A stretch of 64,000 nt of DNA from Nitrosomonas halophila (GTDB taxonomy: Bacteria; Pseudomonadota; Gammaproteobacteria; Burkholderiales; Nitrosomonadaceae): positions 28,458-92,457 of the forward strand of contig NZ_FNOY01000006.1 of NCBI RefSeq assembly GCF_900107165.1. Direction: 5' to 3'. The notes under the pieces were generated by a model that saw nothing but the letters and a program-made list of their open reading frames with translations, was not told the origin of the DNA and made no database searches. Shown here piece after piece: positions 45,325 through 57,300 of the stretch; within the stretch, counting starts at the first letter, position 1, and each line of letters starts with the position of its first letter. Both the position numbers and the translations under genes were made by a program.

Positions 45325-48300
45325 CCAGTCATTCTGGCCTTCTCTTCCTGGTATGCCTCGATCGAGAGATTGCGCAGCCTGGAAGCGCGGCCATCGTCGT
45401 TATGCACAAACCCCACGCTGGCAACATAAGGCTCGATGATGTGAATTTTCTGCAAAGGGGTGACGATCAGAAGCTGCAGATTGAGCTGAGCAAACAAGCG
45501 CAACCCATATTGCGCCGACTCATCCGAGCCCCGTCCAAAAGCTTCATCGATAACCACGAAGCGAAAAGAACGGGAGCGCACCGCGCCCCATTCCAGGCCG
45601 AACTGATAGGCCAGGCTCGCCGCCAGAATGGTGTAAGCCAGTTTCTCCTTTTGGCCACCGGACTTGCCACCCGAATCCGAATAATGCTCATGCTCGCTAT
45701 CATCCTCCCGCCAACGCTCGCTGGCGGCGAACATGAACCAATTGCGCACATCGGTCACTTTTGCAGTCCAGCGGCGATCCAGCTCGGACTGGCCTTCGCG
45801 CCCGCGGAAACGCTCGATAATATGCCGCACCTGTAAAAACTTGGCCTCGGAATACTGACTGTCGTCCGATCCGGTCAGCGCGCCCTCGGTGCAGGCACGC
45901 AGTTCCGACTGAAAATCCCGGATATCGGCATCGGGTGTCGGCTGTGCTTCCAGTACGATATAACGGCCGCTGTTGTAGTCGATGCCGGTCAGTGATTCGT
46001 TGATGCGCGCAATTCGCTCCTTGATTGTTTCCCGCTCGCGTGCCAGTTGTGATTGGAAATTCGCCACTTCACGAATGGTGTTCTCGTTGAGCAACTCCTT
46101 GAAGCGCGCCTCAAAGCGTGGCAAGTCATCGCTCTGCAGACTCCGCAGCATAGTGCGGTATTCAAACGCCGCCTCGATGCTGGCGTCGATCTCGGAAGTT
46201 TCGAGCTTGAATGCTTCCTTATAGGAAGTCATCGCCTTGACGATCCGTTCTCCCAAGGTGCTGAGTTTCCTGGTTTCGTTTTCGATCTGCTTTTGCAGCC
46301 AGTCACGCAGGTCACGCTCGCGGTGGTCGCAAGATTCGACGGTCAAGGAATGTTCGCCCAGCACTTCACTGCGCGCCTGGTCGAGTATTTCAAAATAGGC
46401 CGCAGGATTTGAATCGGCCAGACCGGCGTCATTCAGCAGGGTTTGTGTTTGTGCATGCAAGGCTGCGCTGTCACTTTGCTTCTGCTCGATTTTGGAACGC
46501 TTATCCTTATGTGTTTCCAGCTGGGCCTCGCTATGCTTCAACGCCAGGCTGGCCTCATTCAATTGTTCGGTCAATTGCTTAAGCACATCGGAGGCCGATT
46601 CCAGCTGCTGCTTTTCATCCTGCAGTCGCGCCAGCTCCACGGCGAGCGACTGCCAATCGAGCTCATGGTAATCAGCGTACTCACCCAGTTTGGATAATAC
46701 CGTCAGGCGTTCCTTGAGCAGGCTCTGCTCGGCCTGAATCTTGCCAAGGCGGCCACCCAGCTCGCCCAGATCGCTCTCCAGCTGTTTCGCCTTGATTTCG
46801 AGCGCGGCGATCTTGGCCGCGTTACCCCAGCCCAGCACATAACGGCCACGATCATCCAGCCGGTGGCGGTCGTCTTTTTCATGCCGCTCGCCGGGCGCTT
46901 TAATCTGTCCGGCGCGGGTAATGGCGCGCGTCTCGCGACGGAATTGCGCCTGGGTGTCGCAACAGGCAATATCGAAGCGGTATGCCAGTTCACGCTCGAG
47001 CCAATCGTAAAAGGGAGAATCGGGCTTGATAATCAGCTTGCGCGCCAGCGAATCCCGGTGCAACGCGGGAGGCTCACTGCGCGCATGCGGGCGCACCCGG
47101 AAATAGACCAGCCGTCCTCTGAGTTGTGTTTTATCAACCCATTCAGCAACGGCCATGTAATACGCATCCGGCACCAGCAGCGACAAACCAAAGTTGCGCA
47201 ACAAACGCTCTGCCGCACCCTCCCAATCGCGCGCCGCCTCATGCACTTGCAATAACTCGCCGGCAAAGGGCATTTCCGTTTCGGGCACCTCCAGCGCTTT
47301 GCAGAGCGCGGCACGCATGGCAATCTGCTCCGCCGGGATATTACTGCGCCGGGCTTTCAAACTGTTGATTTCGGCACTTAATGCATCATGCGCCTGTTTA
47401 CCCTGACGCAGACTGACGCCATGCTCGGTCAAGTCATTCTGCAGGCTGGCCTCGCGCGCCTGCGCCGCTTCTTCCAGCTGCTGGAATCGTTGCCGCTGCA
47501 CGATAAAATCCGCTTCATCACCAGCCGGGATTTCATCAACCGCCCGCACCAGTTCAGCATAACGCTGCGCCTTGCGTTCACGTGCCTGGCGTGTCTGCTC
47601 CTTGTTGTGGATCTCGACAGCCAGCCGCTCAAGCCGGTCGCCGCCGTTCTCGGCAATGCTGCGCTTGAGTTCTTCCATTGCGGCGCGCCGGGCCTCGCGT
47701 TGTGCTTCGCCTCGCTTGATCAGTGCATCCAGATGCGCCCGCTCAGCGGCAAGATTCGCCCGCCGTTTCTCCAGCAATGCCAGCTTCAAGCCCGCGAAAT
47801 AAGGCTTGAGTGCTTCACGGCAGGCGCGGCGTTCTTCCAGATGCTGATTCAGCGCAGCATGCCGCTCGCAATCGGCAACCAGTGGAGATAGCAGCGCCAC
47901 CTGCTGCTTGGCTTTCAGCACGGCCTCATGCGCCCGGTTGAGATCATCGAAATGGTCAATCAGCGCTGCGATACGCGGCGCGACATCGAAAGGTTCGAGC
48001 ATGTGACTGCGGACGAAATCAGTCAAATTGCCAACCGATTTCATCGACACCGTTTGATGGAACAGCTCGAGTGCCTGTTCATTGTCGATCCCAAAGCGCC
48101 GCCGGAACCAGGCGCCATAGGGCGGAAAGCTGTCGAACACTTCCGCGCCCCGACCGCCGCTGTCCGCACGCAGCCGCTTGCGTAATTGCGTGATATCGGA
48201 GCCAAAGTGTGCAAAATCAGTAGCGATCGACAAAGCACGTTCCGCGCCCACAAAAAAACGGGCCGGCTGACCCTGTGCATCCTTCATCCAGAACACCTGC

Positions 48301-48713
48301 GCCAGCGTCACTGTCTGGTCGTAGCCCGCATTATGAAATACCCCCAGGATCACGGAATAGCTGCGGGCATCACGCAGCGCCACCGGCTTGGCGGCGCCGC
48401 TGGCTTCATTCCGCTCCGACTTGTAGTGACCGAGCACATAGGAGCGCAGCGTGCGCTCCTTGCTGTCCGCACCGGCAGCCTTGTTGTATGCAATGCGCTG
48501 CGCCGGGACCAGCAAGGTCGTCACGGCATCGACCAGCGTGGATTTACCCGAGCCAATATCGCCCGTCAGCAGGCCGTTCTTGCCGTCAAGCTGCAAAGTC
48601 CACACCCGCTCACCGAAAGTTCCCCAGTTGAGAACCTCCAAACGGTGCAGACGGAAACCGGCCAATGTGTCGTCGCCCACGAAATCCAGCTGTTGCGTTC
48701 GCAATTCACTCAT
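45321..48713 (-). CDS. jetC: Wadjet SMC-like ATPase JetC
   Basis: This 1130-residue protein has an N-terminal Walker [10 protein letters not shown] at 51-59, long coiled-coil arms rich in Ala, Glu, Arg and Leu (about 270-480 and 640-900), a hinge region between them, the ABC signature [17 protein letters not shown], and Walker [16 protein letters not shown]. It is the loop-extruding motor of Wadjet, related to MukB/MksF. It starts 8 bp inside the jetB end. No interruption is visible over 3.4 kb. Confidence 0.94.
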   Translation of the reverse strand: MSELRTQQLDFVGDDTLAGFRLHRLEVLNWGTFGERVWTLQLDGKNGLLTGDIGSGKSTLVDAVTTLLVPAQRIAYNKAAGADSKERTLRSYVLGHYKSERNEASGAAKPVALRDARSYSVILGVFHNAGYDQTVTLAQVFWMKDAQGQPARFFVGAERALSIATDFAHFGSDITQLRKRLRADSGGRGAEVFDSFPPYGAWFRRRFGIDNEQALELFHQTVSMKSVGNLTDFVRSHMLEPFDVAPRIAALIDHFDDLNRAHEAVLKAKQQVALLSPLVADCERHAALNQHLEERRACREALKPYFAGLKLALLEKRRANLAAERAHLDALIKRGEAQREARRAAMEELKRSIAENGGDRLERLAVEIHNKEQTRQARERKAQRYAELVRAVDEIPAGDEADFIVQRQRFQQLEEAAQAREASLQNDLTEHGVSLRQGKQAHDALSAEINSLKARRSNIPAEQIAMRAALCKALEVPETEMPFAGELLQVHEAARDWEGAAERLLRNFGLSLLVPDAYYMAVAEWVDKTQLRGRLVYFRVRPHARSEPPALHRDSLARKLIIKPDSPFYDWLERELAYRFDIACCDTQAQFRRETRAITRAGQIKAPGERHEKDDRHRLDDRGRYVLGWGNAAKIAALEIKAKQLESDLGELGGRLGKIQAEQSLLKERLTVLSKLGEYADYHELDWQSLAVELARLQDEKQQLESASDVLKQLTEQLNEASLALKHSEAQLETHKDKRSKIEQKQSDSAALHAQTQTLLNDAGLADSNPAAYFEILDQARSEVLGEHSLTVESCDHRERDLRDWLQKQIENETRKLSTLGERIVKAMTSYKEAFKLETSEIDASIEAAFEYRTMLRSLQSDDLPRFEARFKELLNENTIREVANFQSQLARERETIKERIARINESLTGIDYNSGRYIVLEAQPTPDADIRDFQSELRACTEGALTGSDDSQYSEAKFLQVRHIIERFRGREGQSELDRRWTAKVTDVRNWFMFAASERWREDDSEHEHYSDSGGKSGGQKEKLAYTILAASLAYQFGLEWGAVRSRSFRFVVIDEAFGRGSDESAQYGLRLFAQLNLQLLIVTPLQKIHIIEPYVASVGFVHNDDGRASRLRNLSIEAYQEEKARMTG

Positions 48714-49341
48714 CCCCGCGTTCCTCTATCTCCCCCGCAAGATGCGCCCGATAGCCGGCCAGGCGCGCATCCAACTCAGCCAGCCATTGGGCATCGACAA
48801 ACGCCTTGAGTATGCGCCGCACCTCGAACACCGCTGCCTGCCCTCCCGGGTTCGCCGCGCCCGCACGCAACCGGCGCAGGAAGCCCAGTTCCACCACTTT
48901 ATTGAGATATGTCTCGATCTGGTCGACCAGGCGTGCCTCATTGCTGCTTTCCGGCAAAAATACCCGCATCAAGTCAACGATCTCATCCCGGGTCAGCACC
49001 AGCCGCGTATCGCTGCCACTGGCGTCAAATTCGGCCAGCTTCTTGCGCAGCAGCGCCAATAGCAGGCTCACCGGAAAAGATAATGGGCGCCTGGCAACCA
49101 ACCGTGGCAATTTGGAAACCGTATCATCCCCCTCGTCCGAACGCGCGCGCAGAAAAGCATAGCCTTCCGCCTCATCCAGCCCCAACACCGCCACATAATC
49201 CCGCACGCGGGCCTGCAGCGCAAGCAGCGCACTCCATTGTACGGCATTGCCTTCCTGATAAATCACACCTTTGAGCAATGGAATGACCAATGCCGATAAA
49301 TCGTGGGTGGCTGTAGTTTCTTCAAAGATATCTTCTCCCAT
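48706..49341 (-). CDS. jetB: Wadjet subunit JetB (DUF4194, kite protein)
   Basis: This 211-residue winged-helix protein of the MukE/MksE kite class has the sequence [17 protein letters not shown] and the family layout of DUF4194. It bridges the kleisin JetA and the ATPase JetC. It overlaps jetC by 8 bp and begins 2 bp after the jetA stop. Confidence 0.9.
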   Translation of the reverse strand: MGEDIFEETTATHDLSALVIPLLKGVIYQEGNAVQWSALLALQARVRDYVAVLGLDEAEGYAFLRARSDEGDDTVSKLPRLVARRPLSFPVSLLLALLRKKLAEFDASGSDTRLVLTRDEIVDLMRVFLPESSNEARLVDQIETYLNKVVELGFLRRLRAGAANPGGQAAVFEVRRILKAFVDAQWLAELDARLAGYRAHLAGEIEERGDE

Positions 49342-49343
49342 TC

Positions 49344-50807
49344 CTACCTCACGAAAATCACGCGTGGCATATGCACGCGCTTCATGGCTTGCTTTCCATC
49401 GGCCGTGGCGCTTTGCCAGGTGATGGTTTCAGTCGTATCCTCATCGACGACGGTTTTGGATGACTTGCCCGCAAGCTCCAGGTAAGTCACCAGCTCCGCC
49501 AAACCATGCTGCAGCGGATGCAGCTGACAGAGCGTGCCAAGCGTAATCTGTGAACGGTCCTGCAAGGCATGCCGAATATGCCGGGCCATGCGTGCCTTGT
49601 CGATGACTACTTGCGAATACAGCGCGTCCATCTGCCATTCCTGCGCATCGTCGTCATCCGATGGCAGCACGATATCGACGATCGCTGTTTTGGCATTGAC
49701 AGTATACAGTGGGCGCTCCAGCGGCAACTCGACGGATGCCGCTGGAGCGTCAATGGTCATCACCTCGCCCGCTGGGGATGATGCCCGCAATGCCAATGCC
49801 TTGGCTTCCAATCCTTGCAGGATATCCATGATACGACGATTTTCCAGCCAGGCCTGATCATCCAGAAAGCGCCGCAATTGCTGTGAAAGCCGGGCCACCG
49901 TGCGCTGTGTATGCTCACCGGCTTCCAGCCAGTCATAATGGATCCGGTGAGTGCGCGCATCGGGTTTGAGTTCGGCAATCGGCGCCAAGGACAACACCCG
50001 TTCAAGCAAAGCTGTCAGTTCCTCCTGCCGGCTGCTCGACATCAAAAAATCCCAGAACGCCCGGAAGCTGCGGCCCTGGTCCGAATCGGCAATCGCATCG
50101 CGTTCACCCATGATCTCTTCCAGCAACACGCCTTTCGCGCCGGCCCACAATGCGATGCGCTCACGCACGCGCCGATCCAGACTGCGAAAGTTGTGCTCCA
50201 CTTCACGGAAATCCGTGAGCAATTCACGCGCCAGTTGCGTGAATTGCTGAAAGCGATCTTTCAGCGCAGTATCGTCCAGCAGCGGCAGATCCCCCGCCTC
50301 TATCCGGGCTATCTCCATATCGATCTCGTCACGGCGCTTTTGCAACTCCGCAATCCGCGCCTGCGGATCCGTTTCACTGCCTTCGCTCATCTGCTTGAGC
50401 AATTCGAACAGCGTCAACAAACGTGATTCCGTTCCGACAAAGCTACGCTCTACCAGCGTTCCCAGCCAGGCAATCGCTTTCTCGCTGGCCGGGGTCAGGT
50501 CAAAATGCGGTTCATCCGATCCGTGGGTGTAGAATTTGCGCAACCAGCCTTTCTCAATACTGGCCCAGTCATTGAGGTATTCCAGTGCAGACTTGGGAAA
50601 AGCCGCATCTCCCAGCTGTTCACGTAAATTAAACAACTCATCCTCCAATGCCTCGGACAAATCCGCCTGCGCCATCACCCGCACATTGGGAATGACGAAT
50701 ACTCGCTGCAGGAAACTGGCTACCAATGGAGCATGATCGGAACGCAACAAGCGCCAGGCAGGATGGTTCTGGCGCAGCAGATCAAGCGTGGTGTAATCGA
50801 GGGTCAT
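49344..50807 (-). CDS. jetA: Wadjet kleisin subunit JetA (DUF3375)
   Basis: This 487-residue protein has an N-terminal helical region beginning LLRQNHPAWRLLRSDHAPLVASFL, which is typical of DUF3375, and a C-terminal winged helix. In the Wadjet type I complex JetA is the MukF-like kleisin joining the heads of JetC. It is the first gene of the operon. There is no clear ribosome-binding site before the ATG, and a hairpin-forming inverted repeat lies 19-51 bp upstream. Confidence 0.92.
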   Translation of the reverse strand: MTLDYTTLDLLRQNHPAWRLLRSDHAPLVASFLQRVFVIPNVRVMAQADLSEALEDELFNLREQLGDAAFPKSALEYLNDWASIEKGWLRKFYTHGSDEPHFDLTPASEKAIAWLGTLVERSFVGTESRLLTLFELLKQMSEGSETDPQARIAELQKRRDEIDMEIARIEAGDLPLLDDTALKDRFQQFTQLARELLTDFREVEHNFRSLDRRVRERIALWAGAKGVLLEEIMGERDAIADSDQGRSFRAFWDFLMSSSRQEELTALLERVLSLAPIAELKPDARTHRIHYDWLEAGEHTQRTVARLSQQLRRFLDDQAWLENRRIMDILQGLEAKALALRASSPAGEVMTIDAPAASVELPLERPLYTVNAKTAIVDIVLPSDDDDAQEWQMDALYSQVVIDKARMARHIRHALQDRSQITLGTLCQLHPLQHGLAELVTYLELAGKSSKTVVDEDTTETITWQSATADGKQAMKRVHMPRVIFVR

Positions 50808-51250
50808 GACAGGAATGGCTGCATTCGTTCTTGCGCGGCCAACCGGCGTGCAAGAACGATTCAGCCCACATGGTTACTTGAGTGTTTCTTGAGTGTTTCG
50901 TGGAAAACTGTAGATTTTCCTATATTTCACACGATCATTCAGCACAAAAACACGCCACACAAACTGTTTACTCTAATTCAAACAGTTAACTTCTCTGCAA
51001 AGAGTTGATTGCCAGTATCTCGACTGCTTGCCACGAGCCTTCCCGCCAATCGTATTGGATGTCAGCATGCGCTGCATCACCGGATAATCACTCCCATGCG
51101 CGGGTTAGTCACCCATTCGGGGTGGAGCCATTCTTGTGGATAGCCATACGATATGACTGTCGTATTACGGCCTTGCGGAGAGAGGAGCAGTAACAAACGA
51201 GGTATTTCTCACTACACAATCCGGCCATTCAGAACGAGCCGGAGAAAGCG
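50808..51250. promoter_or_regulatory. Upstream region of the Wadjet operon with inverted and tandem repeats
   Basis: No gene is seen in these 443 bp. CGTTCTTGC (50826-50834) and GCAAGAACG (50850-50858) are a perfect 9-bp inverted repeat close to the jetA start. An 11-bp unit TTGAGTGTTTC is duplicated in tandem at 50878-50899. AACTGTT and AACAGTT form a further inverted repeat near 50967-50991. These may be operator sites for the defence operon. Confidence 0.5.
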
Positions 51251-51862
51251 CTACCGCTGCGGAGAGCAAATCCGGTTGAGAAAAGTGATGGCGGAGAAGC
51301 GGTTTGCCCCAGACCGCCCTTTTCCTGCCTGATCGTAGATATGAGTGATTTGCAGGCTACCGTCTTGCAAGCGTGCCTGCACAGTATAGGCATCATAACC
51401 GAGGTCGACGCTGAAATCGATCCACTCCAGCGGAACGATGAACTCTACACCCTGCGGAATACGTTTAACGGCAAATCCATCGGACGAAGCCACAGTCCCG
51501 AATTTTCTGCCGACTAGCACTGGGGGTGCATCTTCCGACTGAAGCGTACCTTCGTAAACCAGTCCATGCAGGTTCTGCTGCGCATTGATCAGGATCAGCA
51601 GTATATAGTGCTTTCCATGCAATATCTGCAGCAGCAAATATTCATCTGCTGCACCCGATTGCCGCTCTCCTTTGGTTTTGACCTGAAAAATCAGCTGGCT
51701 TGCTGGCGAGAGCGTGACAATGACGCGCAATATATCAAGTTCGGGCGACAAGGCTTTATCCCTGAATGACAGGATCGTACGCGGATCGTCATACATGCTC
51801 ATCGCGTAAACTGGCAAACTGGTCGTCAGCCACAGCAGCAGAAAAATCAATAGCGTTTTCAT
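51251..51862 (-). CDS. Secreted protein of unknown function in the SCO1 operon
   Basis: This 203-residue protein has a signal peptide (LLLWLTTSLPVYA/MSM) and a mature part predicted to be mostly beta-strand, without Cys or metal motifs. I do not recognise the family. Its start overlaps the SCO1 stop by 4 bp. Co-translation with SCO1 and a periplasmic beta-propeller suggests a shared envelope or copper-related role. Confidence 0.65.
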   Translation of the reverse strand: MKTLLIFLLLWLTTSLPVYAMSMYDDPRTILSFRDKALSPELDILRVIVTLSPASQLIFQVKTKGERQSGAADEYLLLQILHGKHYILLILINAQQNLHGLVYEGTLQSEDAPPVLVGRKFGTVASSDGFAVKRIPQGVEFIVPLEWIDFSVDLGYDAYTVQARLQDGSLQITHIYDQAGKGRSGANRFSAITFLNRICSPQR

Positions 51863-52482
51863 GACGCGAACAATGCCCTGTTTTCACGAAACAGTTTCGC
51901 AAGCTGTGCGGCATCTTCAAGCGCATCGAAAATCAGCCGGATCCTGCCGGCCGGATCGATAAGGAATGCGGTGGTACTGTGATCGACCTGATAACTCGAC
52001 TGATTGCCTGCATTCTTGGTAAAAAAAACCGCCTCCACGCCGAAAGTGGCTTTGAAATGCGCGAGCGTCTCCCCCTCGAAACGCAAATAGGCAATATCCG
52101 ACCCGAAGCCCTGGATATAACTGGCCAATTGCGCGTGGGAATCCCTGTCCGGATCGACTGTCACGAACACCCCGCCCAGATCGATCTGCTCAACGGCCGC
52201 CGCCTTGACCAAAATGGACAAATTGGCAAGCGACATCGGGCAGATGTCCTTGCAATGGGTAAACCCAAATACGACCAGCTGCCATCGATGCCCGGTACCT
52301 GGCTGCGCAGATTTCAGTTGCGTCACCACCTCGGCAGGTAACGCCACCGGTTGTGACAGAATAAACGGGGCTGCCTGTAAACTGCTTGGGACACCGACAA
52401 ACAGGATGAGATACATTGTCACGATCCGCAGCCTCGATAGAACTGCCTGGATTGTTTGCATAACCAGTCTCTTCTGTTTCAT
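51859..52482 (-). CDS. SCO1/SenC family copper chaperone / thiol-disulfide protein
   Basis: The protein has about 207 residues from the ATG at 52482, which follows GGAGG; the frame extends to 52518 without such a site. It has an N-terminal membrane anchor, then a thioredoxin fold with FGFTHCKDICPMSLANL (CxxxCP copper site), FVTVDPDRDSHAQLASYIQGFG and a C-terminal DHSTTAFLIDPAGRI (conserved His). SCO proteins deliver copper to, or reduce, the CuA site of cytochrome oxidases and other copper enzymes. It lies between the beta-propeller gene and a secreted unknown. Confidence 0.92.
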   Translation of the reverse strand: MKQKRLVMQTIQAVLSRLRIVTMYLILFVGVPSSLQAAPFILSQPVALPAEVVTQLKSAQPGTGHRWQLVVFGFTHCKDICPMSLANLSILVKAAAVEQIDLGGVFVTVDPDRDSHAQLASYIQGFGSDIAYLRFEGETLAHFKATFGVEAVFFTKNAGNQSSYQVDHSTTAFLIDPAGRIRLIFDALEDAAQLAKLFRENRALFAS

Positions 52483-52602
52483 GGCCAAATCCTCCACTCT
52501 GTTCAGAAATACCGGCACAGACCAGCTTGCGACCGGTCATCTATTCCTGCTGCCAGTTGATGAACAGATGAACCGGCGCGCAACACTATTCTGCATTCAG
52601 GA

Positions 52603-53967
52603 TCAACGGGTAGCGCCGGCAGCAAAGATGCCATGCGGCATCACAAGTCCATCCTCGGGTCCGAACACTTTGACGACGGTATCTGTCGTCGTATCGATCT
52701 TGACTACGTAACCGGACACCCAGCTTGCCAGCATCAGATAGCGATTGTCAGGTGTTGGGCTGATTGTATGTGCTACCGCATAGCCGGTCGGCAGCTCGTG
52801 GCCGGGCCGGAGTCTTTTGATGAAGCGGGGCCGATAACGATCGCTCAAATCGAAGATCGATACATAGCCGTCTCTTCCAAATTCATAGTCAATGGTATCC
52901 TCCTCGGCGATATAGAGCTTGCCGTTGACGACTGCCAGATCGGAAGCGGAACGGAAAACGCCTCGGCCACGGACATGCCGGGTATGCCTAAGGATCTGCG
53001 TAGCACGCCCCTCCAGAGTGTCGATCAGCCAAACACTCGGCGGGATAATTGCCTGTGTGGCGGCAGAAGTCAGCGAGGTTTTATCAAACTGCATCGAAGC
53101 GGTCAGCGCAAAGCGCTCGTCCAACCAATAGACAAAATGGGTAAACGCTGCATGCCGTCTCTCATCGCCGAGCATGATCTGACCAGCTGCCTGTAATTCA
53201 CCGGTTTCACGGTTGACTCTGTAAACATCGATCACGCTGTTATCAAAGAAATAACCAGTTCCGAGGCCAACCGTACCCGATTTATTGAAATTGATGCCAT
53301 GCGTCTGCTCCGTATAGTCGGGGATACTGATGGGATCAACACTGGCAAATTCATTGGTCCTGTGGTTGATCACCCGCACCCGGTCGGAAGTGAATTCGGT
53401 AAAGTAGAGATAATCCGAGTAAGGCAGCAGCGTGGGCCCATGAATCTGGGTCGATCCGGCCTGCAACCAAGCGGGAACAGCCTGATTACGATTGATCGCT
53501 TCGACAAAGGGCAGCTCGGCTGGGGTACCCGCAGTATCCGCAGCCAAGACCGTCTCGACGGCCAAACTGACTGTACCGGCATCCCAGTCAAGGTGATCGA
53601 CCCTCAAAGCAATGATGTAAGCCGGATGTTCCTGGGTATTATCCGATGTGACGAAGATTTTGTTGCCTTCCGGCAGGACAACCGTATGCTGCAATGGGAT
53701 ATTCCCGGGCCAGTGATCGATGCTGGCCGGATCCACAATGATGAGCTTATCGTCCTCATAATTAAACAGGTAAAGCATCCTGGAATGATAATCGATAGCA
53801 GTGACAACCGGTTGCAGGTAGTGATTATAAACATTGGGATACTGGTGAACCGGCAACAACGAATTGTGATGGTGACCATTCGCACCGGCAGGCATTGCAA
53901 CCGATATCAGTAGAAATAGCGCGATAATCGGAATGTTGCGATGAAAGATTTTATTCAACGAAATCAT
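52603..53967 (-). CDS. Periplasmic beta-propeller (YVTN-like) protein
   Basis: The protein has about 454 residues from the ATG at 53967, which follows GAGGAGG at good spacing; the longer frame to 54024 is less likely. It has a signal peptide ending PAGA/NGHHH and then repeated beta-propeller blades (LYLFNYEDDKLIIVDPAS, DYLYFTEFTSDRVRVINHRT, GYVVKIDTTTDTVVKVFGP). A His cluster starts the mature chain. It resembles secreted YVTN and selenium-binding-type propellers. The ligand or substrate is unknown. It is the first gene of the operon with SCO1 and is divergent from a large regulator. Confidence 0.8.
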   Translation of the reverse strand: MISLNKIFHRNIPIIALFLLISVAMPAGANGHHHNSLLPVHQYPNVYNHYLQPVVTAIDYHSRMLYLFNYEDDKLIIVDPASIDHWPGNIPLQHTVVLPEGNKIFVTSDNTQEHPAYIIALRVDHLDWDAGTVSLAVETVLAADTAGTPAELPFVEAINRNQAVPAWLQAGSTQIHGPTLLPYSDYLYFTEFTSDRVRVINHRTNEFASVDPISIPDYTEQTHGINFNKSGTVGLGTGYFFDNSVIDVYRVNRETGELQAAGQIMLGDERRHAAFTHFVYWLDERFALTASMQFDKTSLTSAATQAIIPPSVWLIDTLEGRATQILRHTRHVRGRGVFRSASDLAVVNGKLYIAEEDTIDYEFGRDGYVSIFDLSDRYRPRFIKRLRPGHELPTGYAVAHTISPTPDNRYLMLASWVSGYVVKIDTTTDTVVKVFGPEDGLVMPHGIFAAGATR

Positions 53968-54321
53968 CAGTGACCTCCTCTCTTTGCTAGTGACACAACG
54001 CATTCTTAAAGAACCGGCCGGCAATCAAACCGGCTGTTCAAGAACACCCAATCGAAACAAACCCTCTCTTTTTCGATCTCGACCAATAATCCCCAGGCAG
54101 CACATTAATACCGAAGACATAATCGTTCGCTTCGTCATGGTCGACAGGCATATTGCGTAATCCAGTATTTTCATGTTGCCGCCTGCTTTCAGGCTGGATT
54201 GCCTTTCCATCCACTCACCCAGTAAAAATCCACTTTGCATACAAAGCTACCAAGAGTAGACTCACAAACAACATACAAATTGAATAAAAGATCGATTTGG
54301 GATAGGGGGGTTGTCATTAAA
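53968..54321. promoter_or_regulatory. Divergent promoter region with possible short leader frame
   Basis: This is the gap between the propeller operon and the MalT/BTAD regulator. A minus-strand frame at 54025-54240 (MKILDYAICLSTMTKR inside it) could encode a short peptide, but no strong ribosome-binding site is seen, so I do not call it. GAACCGGCCGGC...GCCGGTTC-like complementarity at about 54010-54035 could form a leader hairpin. Confidence 0.4.
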
Positions 54322-57300
54322 ATGCGTATGCATCCTGCCAGAATCGTGCCGCCAGACCATTTGCATGTCTTCGAGCGCACTCGCTTGTTGGCACTTGCCG
54401 AGCAAAGAAAGGCAGCAAGGCTGATGTGGGTGAGCGGTCCTCCCGGATCGGGTAAAACCATCTTCGTGAGAGATGTGCTGGAAAAGCGGCAAGCTTCCTT
54501 TCTATGGTATGGAATTGATGGGCAGGATAATAACCCGGCCGATATTATTCATTTCCTGTCACTGGCTGCCCGCAAAAATCATCCCCACAAAAAACTGAAT
54601 TTGCCCACACGCCACCCCCCTGGCGACGCGCGGAGCCTGGAAAATTTTGCACGTGGCTATTTCGAGCGGCTTTTCACTGTACTCACCACAGAAACGGTCA
54701 TCGTGCTGGACAATTGTCAGGAGATGGAAAAAAGCGCCAATTTCCTGCCCCTCTTGCATGCAGCCGTCAATCAGCTGCCCCCCGGCCTACAAATTATCTG
54801 CACCAGCAGAAACCAGCTCTCTCCTGTACTGAATCGATCGCTGCCACCAGAACAGATTACGGAAATGGGCAGCCGTACATTACGGTTCGATGGCCAGGAA
54901 AGCTACAGCTTTCTGAAATGGTTGAACCCATACCTGGATGATCAACTGATCCATCGCATCCAATCCTGGACAGAAGGATGGGCAGCCGGGATGGTGATGC
55001 TGGCGCAATCAGCCTGTATCGCTGACCGGTCCTACAATCCCGACTCCAGAACGCATCTCTTCGATTATCTGACATCGGAAGTACTTGCCCATATTCCGCC
55101 GTCCCTGCAGGTATTTCTAGCTGCCAATGCCTTGCTCCCCCAATTCACTGCGGAAACCAGCGCTCAACTGACTGGCTGTCGACTGGCTCAGCAATATCTC
55201 GATGAAATGGCTGTTCGCAATTTCCTGACCGAATGCTCAACAAAGCCGGATTCCCTCCCCATTTATCGCTTTCATCCCCTACTCAGAGAATTGCTGCTGC
55301 AGCAAGCCCCGGCACTTCTTACGCCGGATGCTTGGCAGCACGCACAACGTAAAGCAGCAGCCATTCTCGTCAAGCAGGATGAAGCCATGCTGGCCATGTC
55401 GCTTTACCAGCAATTGGAAGACTGGTCCGCCTTGAAAGATATACTGATCCAGCAAGCAGAGCGATTGATCAGAACGGGGCAAGCACTCGCTGTCAGCCAG
55501 CTCATGCAGGCGTTTCCGGATGGCTATCTGGATGCAGATCCCTGGTTGAACTATTGGTATGCCATTGCGCTGCAATCAACCGCCCCCTGTGCAGCCGAGC
55601 AGCGACTGGAGATCAGTTATCGCCAGTTCATGATCAAGCGCGACGCGAAAGGCGCTTACACTGCCTGGCAGGCAGCAGTTGAATCGATCCTGTTTGCCTG
55701 GAACGATTTTTCCGGAGTAAAACGCTGGCTGAAACGCTTCGAAGAACTGCGCAAGCAGTACCTGCCTTGCCCGGTTCCGGCAGTGGATATTCAGTGCCAG
55801 GCCAAGGCGCTCCATGCATGCGCCACTTATCACGCCCACCCTGCTGATCTGCATCGGTTGCGCAAGCACTGCGAAGCTTTTTTCTGCACCGCTCCGCCTG
55901 GCAACGCAAAATATGAACTGGCGGTGGCACTGGGCAGCTATTATTCACTCACGACACGACCGGCCAGACTGCAGATGATCGTACCCTGCCTGCAATCGGC
56001 ACTGGCAGAGGACACGCTGTCCGCTCCGGTACGCATCATGAGCGCCTATCTGTTGCTCTTTCTTAGGCTGTACGCTGCCGACACCAAAAAAGCACTTGAA
56101 TATGCCCATCAAGGGCTTGAATTATCAACCCTATCGAAGATCGGTTTGTTCAAGCATCTATTGCTTACCGGCATCGCTGATTGCCACATCGCCGAGGGTA
56201 ATCTCACCAACGCCGAGGATGCCTTGTTCCAGGCGATGAAATCAGTCGATCTCGAACAACGTGGCGCCAGCGCCCTGCTCTATGCGCATACTGCATGGAT
56301 CGCCACATTATCCGGCCACTTGCACTACGCCCTGGAACAGAACAGGCAGGCGCTGCGCTGGGCAAAACTGGCGCACTGGGGAATCGGCCATGTTTATGCA
56401 TTGGCACTCGAGGCGCAAATCCTGACTGGATTGTCGCAATGGCGTCAAGCAGAATCGACACTGTCCCGGCTGCACAAATCGGTCAAAGACATGCCCACCC
56501 CATTCACCATAATCCAGTATCACATGACGGATGCGTGGCTGGCCCATGCACAGCGGAACGAAACGCGCACCATCGACGCACTCAAACCATTGCTGCGTAT
56601 CATGAGCGCCGAGCAGGTTTATTTTTGCACCAACTGGCAACCCAAGATAGTGGAATCGCTCTGCCTGGTAGCGATCGAGCATGATATCGAGAAAGCATTT
56701 GCCATTCGCCTGCTCAGACGTTACCGCTTACCGGTCCACCCGCCCTCGTATCTTGCCCAATGGCCATGGCCGGTCCGCATCCACAGCTTTGGCACTTTGA
56801 TTGTCGCCGCCGAAGGCAGGCCGATCGAGCATTGCTGCAAAAGCCAGAAGAAAATACTCGAGTTGTTGGAATCACTCGTGCTCCTGGGTGGCCGGCATAT
56901 TCAATGCGACCAGCTGGCCGAAATGCTTTGGCCGGATGCAGATGGCGATTTGGCCAGACATGCCCTGGAAACCTCGCTCCACCGGCTGCGCAAGCTGATC
57001 GGAAAGGAAGCCATACTACTGAATGCCGGCTTGGTATCCCTCAATGAAAATTATTGCTGGTTGGATTTATGGGCATTTGAAGCCACGATCGTTACGCTTG
57101 AGCAAGCCCTGCAGCGCAACGAGCCGTCTCCTGTCATCGTCAAGTTGACCGACCGCTTGTTGGCTCTGTACCAGGACACATTCCTGAAAAATACCAGTAC
57201 CGGGCCTGTGATACTGAAGCAGGCACAATTGCTGAACAAATTGTGTCAAGCACTTGACCAGTCCATCGATTACCATGAGCGGCAGGGGGAAATCAAGCAG

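Noticed and set aside
54025..54240. 71-residue frame between the propeller operon and the MalT/BTAD regulator
   Set aside because: It has a weak ribosome-binding site and no similarity I recognise, and it overlaps the region needed for promoters. It is only mentioned as a possible leader.
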